DNA of 64,000 nucleotides from contig JAKOON010000042.1 of the NCBI GenBank assembly GCA_022577435.1, forward strand, positions 2,221,858-2,285,857, given 5' to 3'. This DNA is from Embiotoca jacksoni (taxonomy: Eukaryota > Chordata > Actinopteri > Embiotocidae). Positions 38,661-49,007 of the stretch are shown here, in pieces. Position numbers and translations under genes: made by a program. Position 1 is the first letter of the stretch. Every line of letters begins with the position of its first letter. Under the pieces are notes generated by a model. That model was not told the origin of the DNA. It made no database searches and was given only the letters and a program-made list of their open reading frames with translations.

Positions 38661-40109
38661 ACGCACACACACACACACACACACACGTCAGGTGATGCAT
38701 AAATATTTGTGTTGCTTACAGCGAGACACGGACTCTCAGGTCGAATCGACGATGGATTTAATCATGTTTGTGTCACGTAAACAAGTCTGAGTTTAGTTTC
38801 TGATGTTCCTCTGGTCGGTCAACAGACTCAAACTGGAGAATTTAGATCAGTTTTAGAGCAAATTTACTCTTTTGTTCCAGCTGGTTTTTGTGTCAAAAAG
38901 GAAGTTCAGCTAAAGCAATAAAAAAAAAAAATTAAAAAATATTTTTTTGTGTGCAGATTTTAGGATATTTTTCCTTATTTTGGAGTCAAATTTTTATTTT
39001 CCATGAATGTTTCTTGGATTTATTTTCTCCACATCGTTCCTGGATCACGGGTTTTTGGTTTTTTTATTTCTAAGTTTTGCTAAAATCAATATCTGCTCCT
39101 TTATCTGGTGATTTCCGGCTATCAGGATGCGACCTCTCAGCTGTTGTTAAACATTTTGCCATCATTTTGAAAATCACTCACCTCCCCTTCCATCTTCTTA
39201 CAAATGTGTCCGGACGATCACTTCCTGAGCTGAGAGGGTGTCCGAGAGCAGCTCGGCAGCTTCAGGTGGTGTTAAAAAGCTTCGTAGGACACCGCCCTCT
39301 CTGACTAAGCCTTTCACACGCTTTTACAATGGTGTAGCAGACTGTTGCTAGATGCAAGATGCTCCGTTACTATGGCAACAGGTGTCGTGACGACAGCATG
39401 TGTGCACACGCTGTCGTACACAAACGCACAAATCCACCCTGATATCGCTGCGGCAACTCAGATGTATTTTTTTGTGGGTGTTTGCGTGTGTAAAAATTAA
39501 AAATTTAAAATTTAAAAAGCCACAGCGTGTCAGCTGATCACCACGACTCGCTTAAGCTCCGCCCACACGCTCCAAACTAAAATGTCTGTGTTCATTTGTT
39601 TGTTTGTTTGTTTGTTTGTTTGCAGCCTCTCTGTCTCCCTTTTTCTTTTCTTTTTTTTTCTCCCTCTCATCCATAAATATTTCCTTAAATATTTTCTGCG
39701 TATTAAAAGTCATCGCTTGGAGTTGAAAATGTCTGAATTTACTTTATTTATTTATTTTTTTTGGAAGAATCGCTACAAAACACAATAATCCTCTGAAAAA
39801 ATAAAAACATGAAATTGTCCTTTTCTGCCTCTCGTTGTTGCAGCAGAAATAAAACCTCCACCTCCTCGCTCAGCCTCTGACTTCATCGTAAATGCAGGAT
39901 ATTCTTCCCAACACATCTGCAGTGCTCGTGGGTGACTCAGAGATGTCCTGCAGCCACATCCCTCCCACACCGACTTCATATAGAAAACACGTGCAGTACT
40001 CAGGAAAATAAAAATAAAAATAAAAATAAAAATAAAAATAAAAAGCGACCTCTCAGCTGTTGTTAAGGGTTTTGCCATCATTTTGAAAATCACTCACCTG
40101 CCTTTCCAT
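28414..40109 (-). CDS. slc2a3: Facilitated glucose transporter GLUT3, ten coding exons
   Basis: Exons in transcript order: 40109-40098 (MERQ; alternative duplicate 39193-39182, MEGE), 35364-35263, 34378-34218, 31778-31538, 31407-31245, 30475-30288, 29429-29325, 29236-29138, 28998-28795, 28701-28414; about 520 residues (human GLUT3, 496). All phases agree. It is a 12-helix plasma-membrane hexose uniporter. Visible family marks are GSLQFGYNTGVINAPEQ in helix 1, a glycosylation site NDT (45-47) in the first loop, RFGRR, PESPR (208-212), QLSQQLSGINA (279-289) with the QLS motif of glucose-selective class I GLUTs, GPGPIPWF (381-388) and PETRG (452-456). GLUT3 rather than GLUT1 is favoured by STGIF/IFTVVSLFLVE wording and proximity to phc1. 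The C-terminal tail is longer than in mammals and Ser/Pro-rich. Introns 1 and 3 are large; intron 3 holds a Tc1 element, and intron 4 is only 130 bp. Confidence 0.92.
28417..28422 (-). terminator. slc2a3: AATAAA hexamer overlapping the last codons of slc2a3
   Basis: The final codons are AAT AAA TAG, so a canonical polyadenylation hexamer lies immediately before the stop. Whether it is used is unknown; further AATAAA motifs on this strand occur downstream near 27311 and 27050. Confidence 0.3.
30238..30274. repeat. (GT)n tract beside an slc2a3 donor
   Basis: In the sense of slc2a3 this is a (CA)n tract starting about 14 nt after the GTGAGT donor of exon 6. Confidence 0.95.
31429..31478. repeat. 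(CA)n tract inside the 130-bp intron 4 of slc2a3
   Basis: In the sense direction this is (GT)n followed by a T-rich tract leading into the TAG acceptor of exon 5. It makes up a large share of this very short intron. Confidence 0.95.
32253..33884 (+). mobile_element. complete Tc1/mariner (Tc1-like) transposon
   Basis: A 1,632-bp element flanked by TA on both sides (32251-32252, 33885-33886). The left end begins CAGTGGGTACGGAAAGTATT and the right end is its inverse. Each end has an outer and an inner copy of a direct repeat around AAGTATTCAGACCC (left about 32265 and 32450; right about 33670 and 33862), the IR/DR arrangement of fish Tc1 elements. It carries one open transposase gene. It lies in intron 3 of slc2a3 in opposite orientation, inserted in a TA-rich tract. 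Termini resemble, from memory, the Passport-type fish Tc1 family; this needs a Dfam/Repbase match. Confidence 0.95.
32628..33668 (+). CDS. Tc1-like transposase, intact
   Basis: A 346-residue open frame without stops or frameshifts, full length for a fish Tc1 transposase (about 340). It performs cut-and-paste transposition into TA sites in the nucleus. The N-terminal half has the paired-like helix-turn-helix DNA-binding region (about 10-115), with GRPAKL (65-70) in the linker. The catalytic domain has the DD34E triad: Asp159 in WSDETK, Asp250 in QQDNDPKHTA and Glu285 in LNPIEHLW, with a Gly-rich stretch HGGGSIMLWG between. Start choice is uncertain: Met1, Met5 or Met8 are all in frame; MRSKELS at Met8 matches the usual start of relatives. 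It is driven from its own element, opposite in sense to the host gene slc2a3. Confidence 0.93.
   Translation: MSEQMRIMRSKELSKELRDRIEARHRSGQGYKIISAALKVPKSTVASIILKWKKFGTTRTLPRPGRPAKLSNRGRRALVREVKKNPKITVAELQRCSREMGESSTKSTITAALHQSGLYGRVARRKPLLSARHMKARIEFAKKHMKDSQTMRNKILWSDETKIELFSVNSKRYVWRKPGTAHHLPNTIPTVKHGGGSIMLWGCFSAAGTGRLVAIEGKMNAAKYRDILEENLFQSALDLRLGRRFTFQQDNDPKHTAKITKEWLRNNSVTILDWPSQSPDLNPIEHLWRDLKMAVHQRSPSNLTELERICKEEWQRIPKSRCEKLVASFPRRLMAVRAQKGASTKY
34688..34995. repeat. degenerate dispersed repeat, copy 1
   Basis: Shares ordered blocks with 62455-62640: CTCCAGGA near the start, GTGATTGT, AAATGCTT, CGATGCAATTT, GAGTTTT and CCACATYTCCCA. Another short piece starting CCCCTCCAGGATTTTACAG lies at about 9399-9430. 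Class unknown; located in slc2a3 intron 2. Confidence 0.45.
36235..36290. repeat. short relic with GGGCCGCATGGAGCCCGCGGG
   Basis: Resembles, from memory, a common vertebrate hAT-type terminal fragment rich in GGCCCGCGGGCC. It is too short to assign; located in slc2a3 intron 1. Confidence 0.3.
37399..37503. repeat. (CA)n followed by (CT)n
   Basis: CA tract at about 37399-37460, then a CT tract at about 37470-37503, in slc2a3 intron 1. More CA tracts lie at about 38421-38479 and 38631-38687. Confidence 0.95.
37959..37972. promoter_or_regulatory. RFX X-box-like palindrome (GTTACTATGGCAAC)
   Basis: Near-perfect match to the RFX X-box in duplication unit 1. The same 14-mer recurs at 39366-39379 in unit 2, and a related one, GTTACTAGGGCAAC, is at 41064-41077 upstream of slc2a3. 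Confidence 0.4.
39182..39193 (-). CDS. slc2a3: alternative/duplicate first coding exon of slc2a3 (MEGE)
   Basis: ATG GAA GGG GAG followed by GTGAGT, preceded by AAG (good Kozak context), in phase with exon 2 at 35364. It is the downstream duplicate of the MERQ exon at 40109-40098. Compared with that copy, the possible acceptor CCTCAG|GACACA reads GTCCGGACACA, so this copy may depend on another acceptor or its own start site, or may be dead. Confidence 0.5.
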
Positions 40110-40529
40110 CTTCTTACAAATGTGTCCTGAGGATGACTTCCTGAGCTCAGAGGATGTCCGAGAGCAGCTCGGCAGCTTCAGGTGATGTTAAAAAGCTTCG
40201 TAGGACACCGCCCGCCGGCGCTGGCAGCTGCGAGGAAAGGAACAGATCCCACAGTTATGAGGCGCTGTCCTTGGTAGCGAGTCGGCTGAGGCTGGTCGGA
40301 CACGACCGCCGTCCCCCTCCCGTCCCTCCCCCCTCTCCCCCTCCCGTCCCTCCCCCCTCTCCCCCTCCCTCCCCCCATCAGAGGACCGGCCACCGGAACA
40401 CGCTCACATCCATTCAATAAGACACGTCCGGAGCTGAGAAGTCTTTGAAATAATCTGTTTCTACTTCTGATGTCGGTCAAAGAGGAGACGGGAGGAGACG
40501 CAGCTCCACCCAAACATCCACCCGCTCAC

Positions 40530-40640
40530 CTGTCGCGACTCCACCGGACAAAAGAAGACCCGTCTCGAGCTGCAGGAGTCGCTCCTTGTCCTCCGTCTCT
40601 GTCACACACGAGCTGCGAGGAGACCCGCACGTAAACCGCA
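40530..40640 (-). other. slc2a3: candidate untranslated first exon of slc2a3
   Basis: In the sense of slc2a3 the sequence GTCGCGACAG|GTGAGC gives a strong donor with exon end 40530. No ATG occurs in the preceding 110 bases, and the region is GC-rich, as expected for a 5'UTR exon. The upstream edge is not defined. Confidence 0.45.
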
Positions 40641-40909
40641 CGCACTTGTTTTCATTATTTATTTTTTTTGCACGTCCATCGTCAACCTATGAAAAAACGA
40701 GGAGCTGCTGGGATGCCGTGACGTAGCCCCCCTCCCCAACACCAACCCCTCCCCCCCTTCGCTTTTCTTCTTTTTTTAACGTGCCACTAAAAACGCATGA
40801 CTCTCGTGCATCATCGCGTGCATCTCTGTCGTCTATATGTCCTATTATGGTTGCAGCCCCCTTTTTCTTTTATTCGGTTAGTTGGTCAGCTCAGTTGACG
40901 AAAGAGTGG

Positions 40910-41077
40910 GCGCATGCGCAGAGGAGGACGGAGGGATTGTCGTGCCCCCTCCTCTCCCCTCCCTCCTCTGTCCTCCTCGCCTTCCCATGATGCCTCACGC
41001 TGGCGACCTTGACAGTATAGCTGCTGAGTGACTGATGCTGCGGATGCTGATGCAACGCGGGCCGTTACTAGGGCAAC
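40910..41077. promoter_or_regulatory. slc2a3: putative slc2a3 promoter: NRF-1 site and X-box
   Basis: GCGCATGCGCAG at 40910-40921 is a perfect NRF-1 motif, and GTTACTAGGGCAAC at 41064-41077 is an RFX X-box-like motif. Both lie in a CpG-containing stretch upstream of the candidate untranslated exon. No TATA box is evident. Confidence 0.4.
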
Positions 41078-41099
41078 GGGGTCACGGGATGCGGCTCAA

Positions 41100-42148
41100 A
41101 AGGTTGCTGTAGAAAAGGACTTTTTGCCCTCAATCTGCAGACATTCCTGATTTTTAATTATTATTATTTTATTTTTTTACAGCTGCAACGCAAATAAACA
41201 ACACAAATGAATATGAATAAAGAGCAGGTGTCTCGTTCCTGCAGCTCCGTCGGTCTCATGATGAACTCAGTGACACAAACTGAGGTCAGCTGACTCCACG
41301 TCAGGGAGGCGTTATGCAACGAACGCAACGTATATTTCTGCTCCGCATCAGTTGGGTGTAGAAAAAACCTCTGCAATGCACAGGAGCTGCAGGCGTTAAC
41401 GTCAAACTCCTCCTGGTTTCCTCTACAGAAACAGCTGAGTCGCTATCAGAGGCTCATTTTCAAGTTTTATGGTCAACGAGAAGGTTTTAAAAACAAGATA
41501 TTTCCATGAAATAGCCACAAACTGGACCTTCAGATGCTTTTCTCAACTTCCAACCTCATGTTTTTTGTTGTTTTGTCACATCTGAGCCATCTTTTCTTTT
41601 TTTTATACATATATATATATATATAATATGTATATATATACATATATAAAAAGTAAAATTAAAAGTTTTGTATATATATATAAACAAAACTTTTAAATTG
41701 TTTTGCTGTATTTAGCCACAAAAAGTGGGAAACTCAAACCTACTTTGCAGATTTTTTCCCCCCTTTAGTTTTATCTCGGTACATATGGCACTCAAAATAC
41801 AATCAATCAATAAATCATACTTCCACATTAAAGTATCACTGACCACCATCATTTCCTGTTTTTACATCTTGTCAGGCTGCCAGCGTGAATAAAGGTGACC
41901 TTCACCACCTTCTTATTAAAAGAGGACAGATTAATATTTAATATAAGAGCGTATTGAAGAAACACCGTGGAGACCATCGGCCCTCCTAAGTGGTAAATTG
42001 CTTTTCAAAATAAAAGCCCCGTTAAGACTTTTACACACTCCGCGACCGATAAATAAACTCCTCACCGAGTTTTCAGGATGTTTCTGACTCGTTGAAGTGA
42101 GAAATACAAATCGGGTACAAGTCAACGGCTTCAGTTACATGATTAACA
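41100..42148. other. intergenic interval between slc2a3 and cox6b1
   Basis: No coding exon seen. AT-rich, with an AT-dinucleotide stretch and inverted TATATA/AAACTTTTAA segments at about 41608-41700. The cox6b1 tail enters from the right. Confidence 0.5.
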
Positions 42149-42154
42149 TTTATT
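42149..42154 (-). terminator. cox6b1: AATAAA polyadenylation signal of cox6b1
   Basis: First AATAAA on the minus strand, 70 nt past the stop codon at 42224. It gives a short 3'UTR typical of this gene. Confidence 0.7.
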
Positions 42155-42223
42155 TTGTTGCAGAAAATGCCAGAATAATTCACATTAAGACGGCGAGAGG
42201 ATGAACGGAGAGGGACGAGGGAC

Positions 42224-43269
42224 TCAGATCTTTCCGGGGAAGCTTCCCGCCTCCACCTGCTCGTCCCATTTCTGAACCTGGAGGAGACGGGACGGAAACA
42301 AGAGGGAGACATTCAGAAGTGGAATATAACATAATTCATAAATAGTTTGTTTTAGTTCGTGTAAAATGAATGAAAAAGCGATGAAATAAAGTTTCAGGTG
42401 TACGCACCCAGCTGATGGGGCAGAGGCTCTTGTAGACCCTGTGGTACCACTCGCAGGGAGCCGTGTCCTGGTCTTTGGCCGACAGAGCTTTGTTGCATCT
42501 GTGGAAGTCTGCGGAGAACAAAACGGAGACGGAATAAGAGATATTAATCTTAATTTATGACGTTAAAAACTTAAAAAAAATATTTGTTGGCAAACTTCAT
42601 TCTTCAGGTTGCAGTCCGATTATTAAAAACCCAGTTTAGTTTCCGTTTAATTGTGACGGCAGATCCGCAAAGATCTGCGGCTACTTTTACTTTGAAAATC
42701 TGCGAGGGGAAGCGTTGACGGTGCACGATGTCACTTTAATTCTCCTGGTAAAAAAAAGTACAGACAAAACACAAGAAAAATGTCTGAGACAGAAATATAA
42801 TTTCGAATAGAGGGGTGCAGTGTTGATGATACCGACCCTTGACCTTTGACCTAGTCAGAAATGCTTCTTTCTCTTTGCGTTTCATTTGGAAAAAGGATTT
42901 GTACCTGCTGTCAAGGTTTGTAGTCTCACCATATTATTTAAAAATAACAAAAAAATAACAGTAATTTGAAAAAGAAAGCGTCAAAATATATGAAAACAAA
43001 ATAAAAACACTTTTTTTTACATGAATTATTTTCAGTTTAAGAAGAGAGAGAGAAAAAAAAGCAAAGCGAGTGAGGGAGAGAACGAGAGCTGAATATTCAT
43101 CAATATGAGGAGGTCACATCGGTCGGTCCTGAAGCTGGGTGTGAAGCGGGTTGTCATGGTTACCCAGGTAGTTCTGGAAGCAGTTGCGGGTCTGGTTGGT
43201 GTTGGGGAAGCGGGCGTCGAACGGTGCCGTCCTGTAGTTCTTGATCTTCTCCTCGATCACGTCAGACAT
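42224..43269 (-). CDS. cox6b1: Cytochrome c oxidase subunit 6B1, three coding exons
   Basis: Exons 43269-43164, 42508-42408 and 42277-42224 give an 86-residue protein, exactly the length of human COX6B1. It is a peripheral subunit of respiratory complex IV in the mitochondrial intermembrane space, at the dimer interface facing cytochrome c. The protein starts MSDVIEEKIKNYRTAPFDAR, has the conserved NQTRNCFQNYLDFHRC and ends GSFPGKI. Both disulphide motifs are intact: C-x9-C (CFQNYLDFHRC) and C-x10-C (CEWYHRVYKSLC), so it should be imported and oxidised by the Mia40 pathway. There is no presequence, as expected. The ATG lies 20 nt inside its exon; an untranslated exon upstream ends at 43892. 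A poly-T/poly-A tract precedes the acceptor of the ATG exon. Confidence 0.95.
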
Positions 43270-43891
43270 CTTTTCAGCCGCTTGAGGATCTGCAAAAAAA
43301 AAAAAGGGACCAGCAGCATAAAGACAAACAAGTTTGGCTGACATCCAAACTACACAGTGCAGTGCAGAGAAGAGCAATTATTGCTCTTCAAATATGGATT
43401 TATGCAGGTTTCACTGATCCACAAGTGTCTGTATTGTGTGCCGAATTTACCGAATAATTATACTGACTAGTCAGAAATGTTCACTTTTGGTCCACAAGGT
43501 TTGTGTTTAGAAATAAAGACGAAAGACAAAAAAAATACCGCTTTTCCAAACGGAGTTCGGCACACACCGACAGCATCGTTCTCACGTGATGCGTTTGATG
43601 AGCTCAAGACTCGGTGTTTATTTCATGACTTATTTCACTGAATGAATGAATCAACGTTGGTTCAAAAACAAACCGTCACCAGCTTCTATTACTGACGTTA
43701 ATCTTCAGATAAATATAGTAAGTTAGCGTTAAGCCTGCTCAGCTGTCACGTTTAGTTCACATCTATTTTAGCCTGCTTGTCACGTTAAAACACACGAAGG
43801 ACGGTTAAATACCGCTAAAAATAAAAAAAAGTATATAATATTGATTAACGACGTGCTTATGAAGAGGACATTTTAAATAAATATCCTTTAC

Positions 43892-43975
43892 CTTGTCACA
43901 GATGAACTCGTCCGACGTCTTAAACTCCTGAAGGGCTGCGAGCTCTCCGCAAAGCATGCCGGGAAAAATACATGT
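43892..43975 (-). promoter_or_regulatory. cox6b1: cox6b1 untranslated exon 1 and promoter with ZNF143-like site
   Basis: In the cox6b1 sense, TGTGACAAG|GTAAAG gives a donor with exon end 43892; it can splice to the GCAG acceptor before the ATG exon. Just upstream, TTCCCGGCATGCTTTGCG (43965-43948) matches the ZNF143/Staf consensus, a frequent promoter element of nuclear genes for mitochondria. No TATA box. Confidence 0.55.
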
Positions 43976-44026
43976 CTAAAAATACAGCACCGCCACCTGC
44001 TGGACGAACTGAGGAGGTGCAACTAC

Positions 44027-44110
<84 letters not shown>
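44027..44110. repeat. (GATA)n tetranucleotide microsatellite
   Basis: About 21 perfect TAGA/GATA units just upstream of the cox6b1 first exon. Confidence 0.97.
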
Positions 44111-44112
<2 letters not shown>

Positions 44113-44698
44113 AAATAAATTAATTAACTTTTTTACATTTTTAGTATCTTGTTTTATTTTTTCTTGAAAATGGTTCAAATCAAACGTTTCATGTTAAATG
44201 ATTATATTATCAATCAATTATACTTAACACAGAGTTGCTCTCACTCCACTCAAAATACCAGCGAAACTACAAATATTCCATATTTTAATCTTCTGTTCGG
44301 TAGACTTTTAATATTCATTGTGAACCAATTCGGTATCTAAATAGTACAAAGTCTATTTTAAAATAAACACACTAAAATAAAAATTCCTGTAAAATTCTTT
44401 AATACCACCTGCTTCATTTTACATATTTTTGTTTCTTCATTTTATTGCATCATCCTAACGAGTGCTTCTTCACGTCCTAATTTCCGTATTTTTATCACGT
44501 TATTTTTCTCTTTAACATAAAAGCTCATTTTAATAAATTCTGCTTTCTCAATTCGTACTTCAAAAATATAGTTTCATATATTAAAACCCTCGAGATGAGT
44601 TTGTTTTAAGATTCTTGGAGCTTCTTTTGTCTTTTTTAAAATTTTCTTCACATAATAAAAATCTTGAGAGAAGTTTTTAATATCTGAGAACCTATCAC

Positions 44699-44717
44699 CC
44701 CCCCCCCCCCCCCCCCC

Positions 44718-44787
<70 letters not shown>
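44699..44787. repeat. poly-C followed by (TG)n
   Basis: About 20 C residues followed by about 33 TG units. Confidence 0.95.
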
Positions 44788-44789
<2 letters not shown>

Positions 44790-45137
44790 TGACAGGTGAT
44801 CCAGCAACATGTGGGATAGAAATCAGTGTCCAACCCTCCTCCCTCTCCTCCCCCTCCTCCCTCTCCTCCCCCTCCTCCCCCTCTTCCTGCTCCTCAGACT
44901 CTGGTCCTTTTTCCACCAGAGAAACTTGCCAGAAAAATGGCACCATTTTATTGATACAGATTTTAAATGCCCCCCCCCCCTCCCCCATCATCATCTTTTA
45001 TTGGCGACAAATTAAGAATAATTTTTACAGTAAATCACAGAAAGAAAAAAAACCCTGAATGACCTCAGGAGGCCCCCTGCTGCCGACGTCTCCATGTTTC
45101 ATAGAGGTCTTAAAATCTATTCTTAACTTCTCTCTCT

Positions 45138-45179
<42 letters not shown>

Positions 45180-45375
45180 TGGACACGTGCGTCCCAGCAG
45201 CTAATGTATCAGGAAGAGCGTCTCGAATGTTTACAACTGGACAGATGCAGAATATATCGTGAATGATGACGTGCAGAGATTTAATAGTTGATGTTTGTGT
45301 TAAACATCTTCAGTGAAAATGAATCTGAATGTGTTAAATGAATAAATATATATATCTAGAAAATGACAGGACAGA

Positions 45376-45419
<44 letters not shown>

Positions 45420-46660
45420 CCTCCTGCGTCCTGCTTGTTGCAGCCACAGCGCCCCCCGGTGTCGTTGCAGGTGTACTGCCCCGCTGATCCGCTCCTCGTT
45501 TTCCCTCCCTGCGGCCTCCAGCAGGACGCGGCTGAAATAACTTCTCCGAGTTAGTTTTTAAGCTGCTTCAAGCTGCAAATGACCTTTTCACAGCAGAAAT
45601 GCGGAGCGGGGGAGGGGGGGGGACCTTCCAGCTGTGAACTCATCCCAGTGTGACTGTTAAATCAAAAGACTGTTCAAAAGGAACAGTTAGTTAATCCTCT
45701 CTGTGAACTGTCACATGAAAACATTCAATCTGAAATAAGTCGTGACATTTTTAAAAGATGTTTAAAAAAAGTTTATTACATTATTTATTTTTTTGTTTAG
45801 AAAATTAATCCTCTTCTGTGTCTTTTTTAAATGTGTTTTTAAATGTGTTTTTTTTTTAATGTGCACTTGCTGACTCATGACAAACATTTGAGTTTTCTTA
45901 ATGAGTGAATGCTGCATGTTAATTTGAACTGTTGAACATGTGGCCGGTGAGGAAATGTCCCTCCTGAGCTACTGTAGGTTCAGGCAGGTCCTTTGGCTCC
46001 TCCTACTTCCTGGTTCAGCCATTTAGCCGGTTTAAAAGCTGCACCAAACGAAGCCGCTTTTCCCTTCTGCTGTCTGAGTGCTGCATAAATTGAGATTGGC
46101 AGGTGTCTGGTAGGTTTTTTTAAGGTTCAGTCTTGAAGTAAAGCTTTCTGTTGGTTACATTTTTGTTTGTTGGTAGTCCAGATTGAGCTCCAGGTGTGAG
46201 GCCCAGATCAGGTGTCCTCTGCTGTTTTGTGTTTCTTTATTTCTGTGGTATTGTCTAGTTAGATAACTTTTGTTGGTGTTCATTTCCTGTTCTTTACTAA
46301 ACCGCTTTTGGGATCTCCCCCCCCAATAATTAAATTCCCATAATATTGTACTCAAGTTAAGTTTGATTTTCTTTTTTCCTTTCAGGGCTGCAGCAGCGTG
46401 GTCTCCCGGACGGTAGTGGGTTTGCTGACTGGGCCTCCCACCTGTTCCTCACATTCCCAGGTGTGTGGTTGGTGGTACTTTCTTTTAGTTTTTTGCACAT
46501 CCTTTCAGTGTTTGCATGCTTTTGTTGTAATTTTGTATTGTTATATCGTGGCAAATCACTACACTGGTTATTTCATGGCACTTAACACAATAAAGTCCTC
46601 ACAACAGAACTTTACAATATTATACAGAGAAACCCAACAATTCCCACATAAGGTAGGAGG

Positions 46661-46880
46661 GAAAAACTCCTCTTTTAAAGGAGGAAAAACCACCAACAGA
46701 AGGAAAAACTCTCTTTTAACAGAAGAAACCTCCAACAGGAGGAAAAACTCTCTTTTAACATGAAGAAACCTCCAACAGAAGGAAAAACTCTCTTTTAACA
46801 GAAGAAACCTCCAACAGAAGGAAAAACTCTCTTAAACATGAAGAAACCTCCAACAGAAGGACAAACTCCCTCTTTGTAAT
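46661..46880. repeat. minisatellite with a unit of about 39 bp
   Basis: Five to six units built from GGAAAAACTCTCTTTTAACA and GAAGAAACCTCCAACAG. Units alternate between AACAG and AACATG variants, suggesting a two-unit higher-order repeat. Preceded by a stretch ending CCCAACAATTCCCACAT that looks like the parent interspersed repeat. Confidence 0.85.
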
Positions 46881-48327
46881 CTTGGAGGATATCCGTTGTC
46901 TCAGTCCGTTGTCACATTTCTATTATAAAAGAGTCATTTATCAATAATCATCATTTCATCAACCTGTCAGGACCTTAAAGGGAAAAATACCAGCTGCCAC
47001 AATTCAACCTTATTTATATCTGCATTCATAAGTCTTCAGGTATTAACAATTAATGGTAGAAATACATTTATATTTGGCATGTTTTGTATGATTTTATTTG
47101 CTAAAAAAAGTAGTATTTCTATGAAGTTCCAGTCTTTATTAATACTACTTTTGTCATTTTCTTTCACTAATATCATCAAAACTATTTGAAATTCGCACCT
47201 GAACTATTTGATTTTTCTCCGAATTTCAGCATTTCCCAGTCACAAACCAGCGCTGACTGTTTTCTTTACATATTAAAGGTTTTGTTTGTGTGATCGGTAC
47301 GCGGATGTACGAGCTCTCCCAGCAGCTCACGCGCATCTTATTTTGAAAGGAACTCCACTGCTGACTTTGCTGTTTGCATCACATCAGTTCTACAGCGCAA
47401 CATGTTTAAAAAAAAAATTGAGTTTGTAGTCCAGTGTGGATTCATAAAGTATTTTAAATGATTTTTATTCAAAATCCTGACAATATTTACAAATATTTGA
47501 CAGCATTTATAGTGCATTTTCTTCATTTTTTTTTTCTTCAAGTTTTACAATTCAGGTTATTTTTTTGGCTTACACATGAAGGGAGGGACTGTTGATTCAA
47601 CACTGTAATACATTTTTTTAAATATATATTTACAGCCAAAGACACAGGAATAAACAAAAAAAAAAAAATACCTATTAAACCTTATAATGTACACCAAAGG
47701 CGAGAATAAGCAAGTCTTTATGTTAAAGTTGTATTTTACAATTTATTTTTTTTTGTCGACATTTACAAACTACACACATTTGTTAGTGGGAGACGGTGCG
47801 TGACGTTAAGTCTACGTAACGATGAGGACAAACGCACTCGGCCCACTAACGCGAGAAGGAAACGGTGCTGCTCGTTCTTGGCATTTACAGTCGAAAGAAA
47901 CAGTTCGTCGTCAGCCGGTAGCGAGAGAGCGATGCGGTCCTGATGCTGAGAGATTTTGTATCGCCATGGCAACAACACGTTTCTTTTTTTCTTTTTCTTT
48001 TTTTTTTTTACTATCGATAAAGAGAGTCCAACTTCAGGGTGTCTGAGGTTTTTAAAGCTCAGAACGAACAGTCAGCAAATTAAGCAGTTTATATTTCAAA
48101 GATGTGCTTTTACAATCAAACACAGGATTTTAAGTGAAGGTTTAGAAAGTGCTATGTATGGTTATTTACTTTATTTACAATGTGAGAAATACCATAATAA
48201 ACCTTTATGACAATTAGAAACAGACTATCGGATACCGTGTACGTGTACAAAATCTTTTGTTATAAAAACATGAAAGTGTGGCTGCAAATGGTTAGCATGA
48301 AGTCAATAGTCTTTTTTATCTTCTTAG

Positions 48328-48470
<143 letters not shown>

Positions 48471-48953
48471 CTCTGCCATTTGGTTTGAGCTGGTTGGAAA
48501 TAGGCAGGATCAGATTAATTGTTCACAGGTAAATCCCCCTCGCCCCTCCTCTAAGCCACCGGTTGCCGTGGAGACGTGGGTGTTACCGAAGTCTGACATT
48601 GAACCGCGTCACTCTTACGTAAAAAAAAAACCGCCTGACAACCGATCCTCTTCGAGAAAATTCTAAGTTTCAAAAAACATATTCAGTCCTTGCACCTGAC
48701 AAAAAAAAAAAAAAAAAAAAAATGCATCTTTTGAACACGAGAGGTGCATTTTTTTTTGTTCCTGAATGCCACAAACGTGTGTTTTAAAAGCCTTTAAGTA
48801 AGAGTTTTCAATATGAAATACTAATTATAAAACAGTCTGCCAAGAAATCTCAATGTGCAAAATGGACATCATTAGGTTTGTGCTAACATCCTGCCAAATC
48901 TGACCTGGACAGCAAAAAAAAAAAAAAAAAGTCCTGCAACAACTTCATCCTCT

Positions 48954-49007
<54 letters not shown>

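Larger units (their letters stand above)
37893..40210 (-). repeat. slc2a3: tandem duplication containing the slc2a3 start-codon exon
   Basis: Two units lie head to tail: 37893-39296 and 39297-40210. Block A (about 37896-38225 against 39300-39640) and block B (39126-39296 against 40044-40209) are clearly homologous. Block B has about a dozen differences over 170 bp by eye. The middle of each unit has diverged, holding CA tracts in one and (AAAAT)n in the other. Block B carries the short coding exon 1, so each unit has its own ATG and GTGAGT donor. The junction is at about 39296/39297. Confidence 0.85.

Noticed and set aside
46661..46880. Possible CRISPR-like spaced repeats
   Set aside because: The units are contiguous and variable with no unique spacers, in a vertebrate genome; it is a minisatellite.
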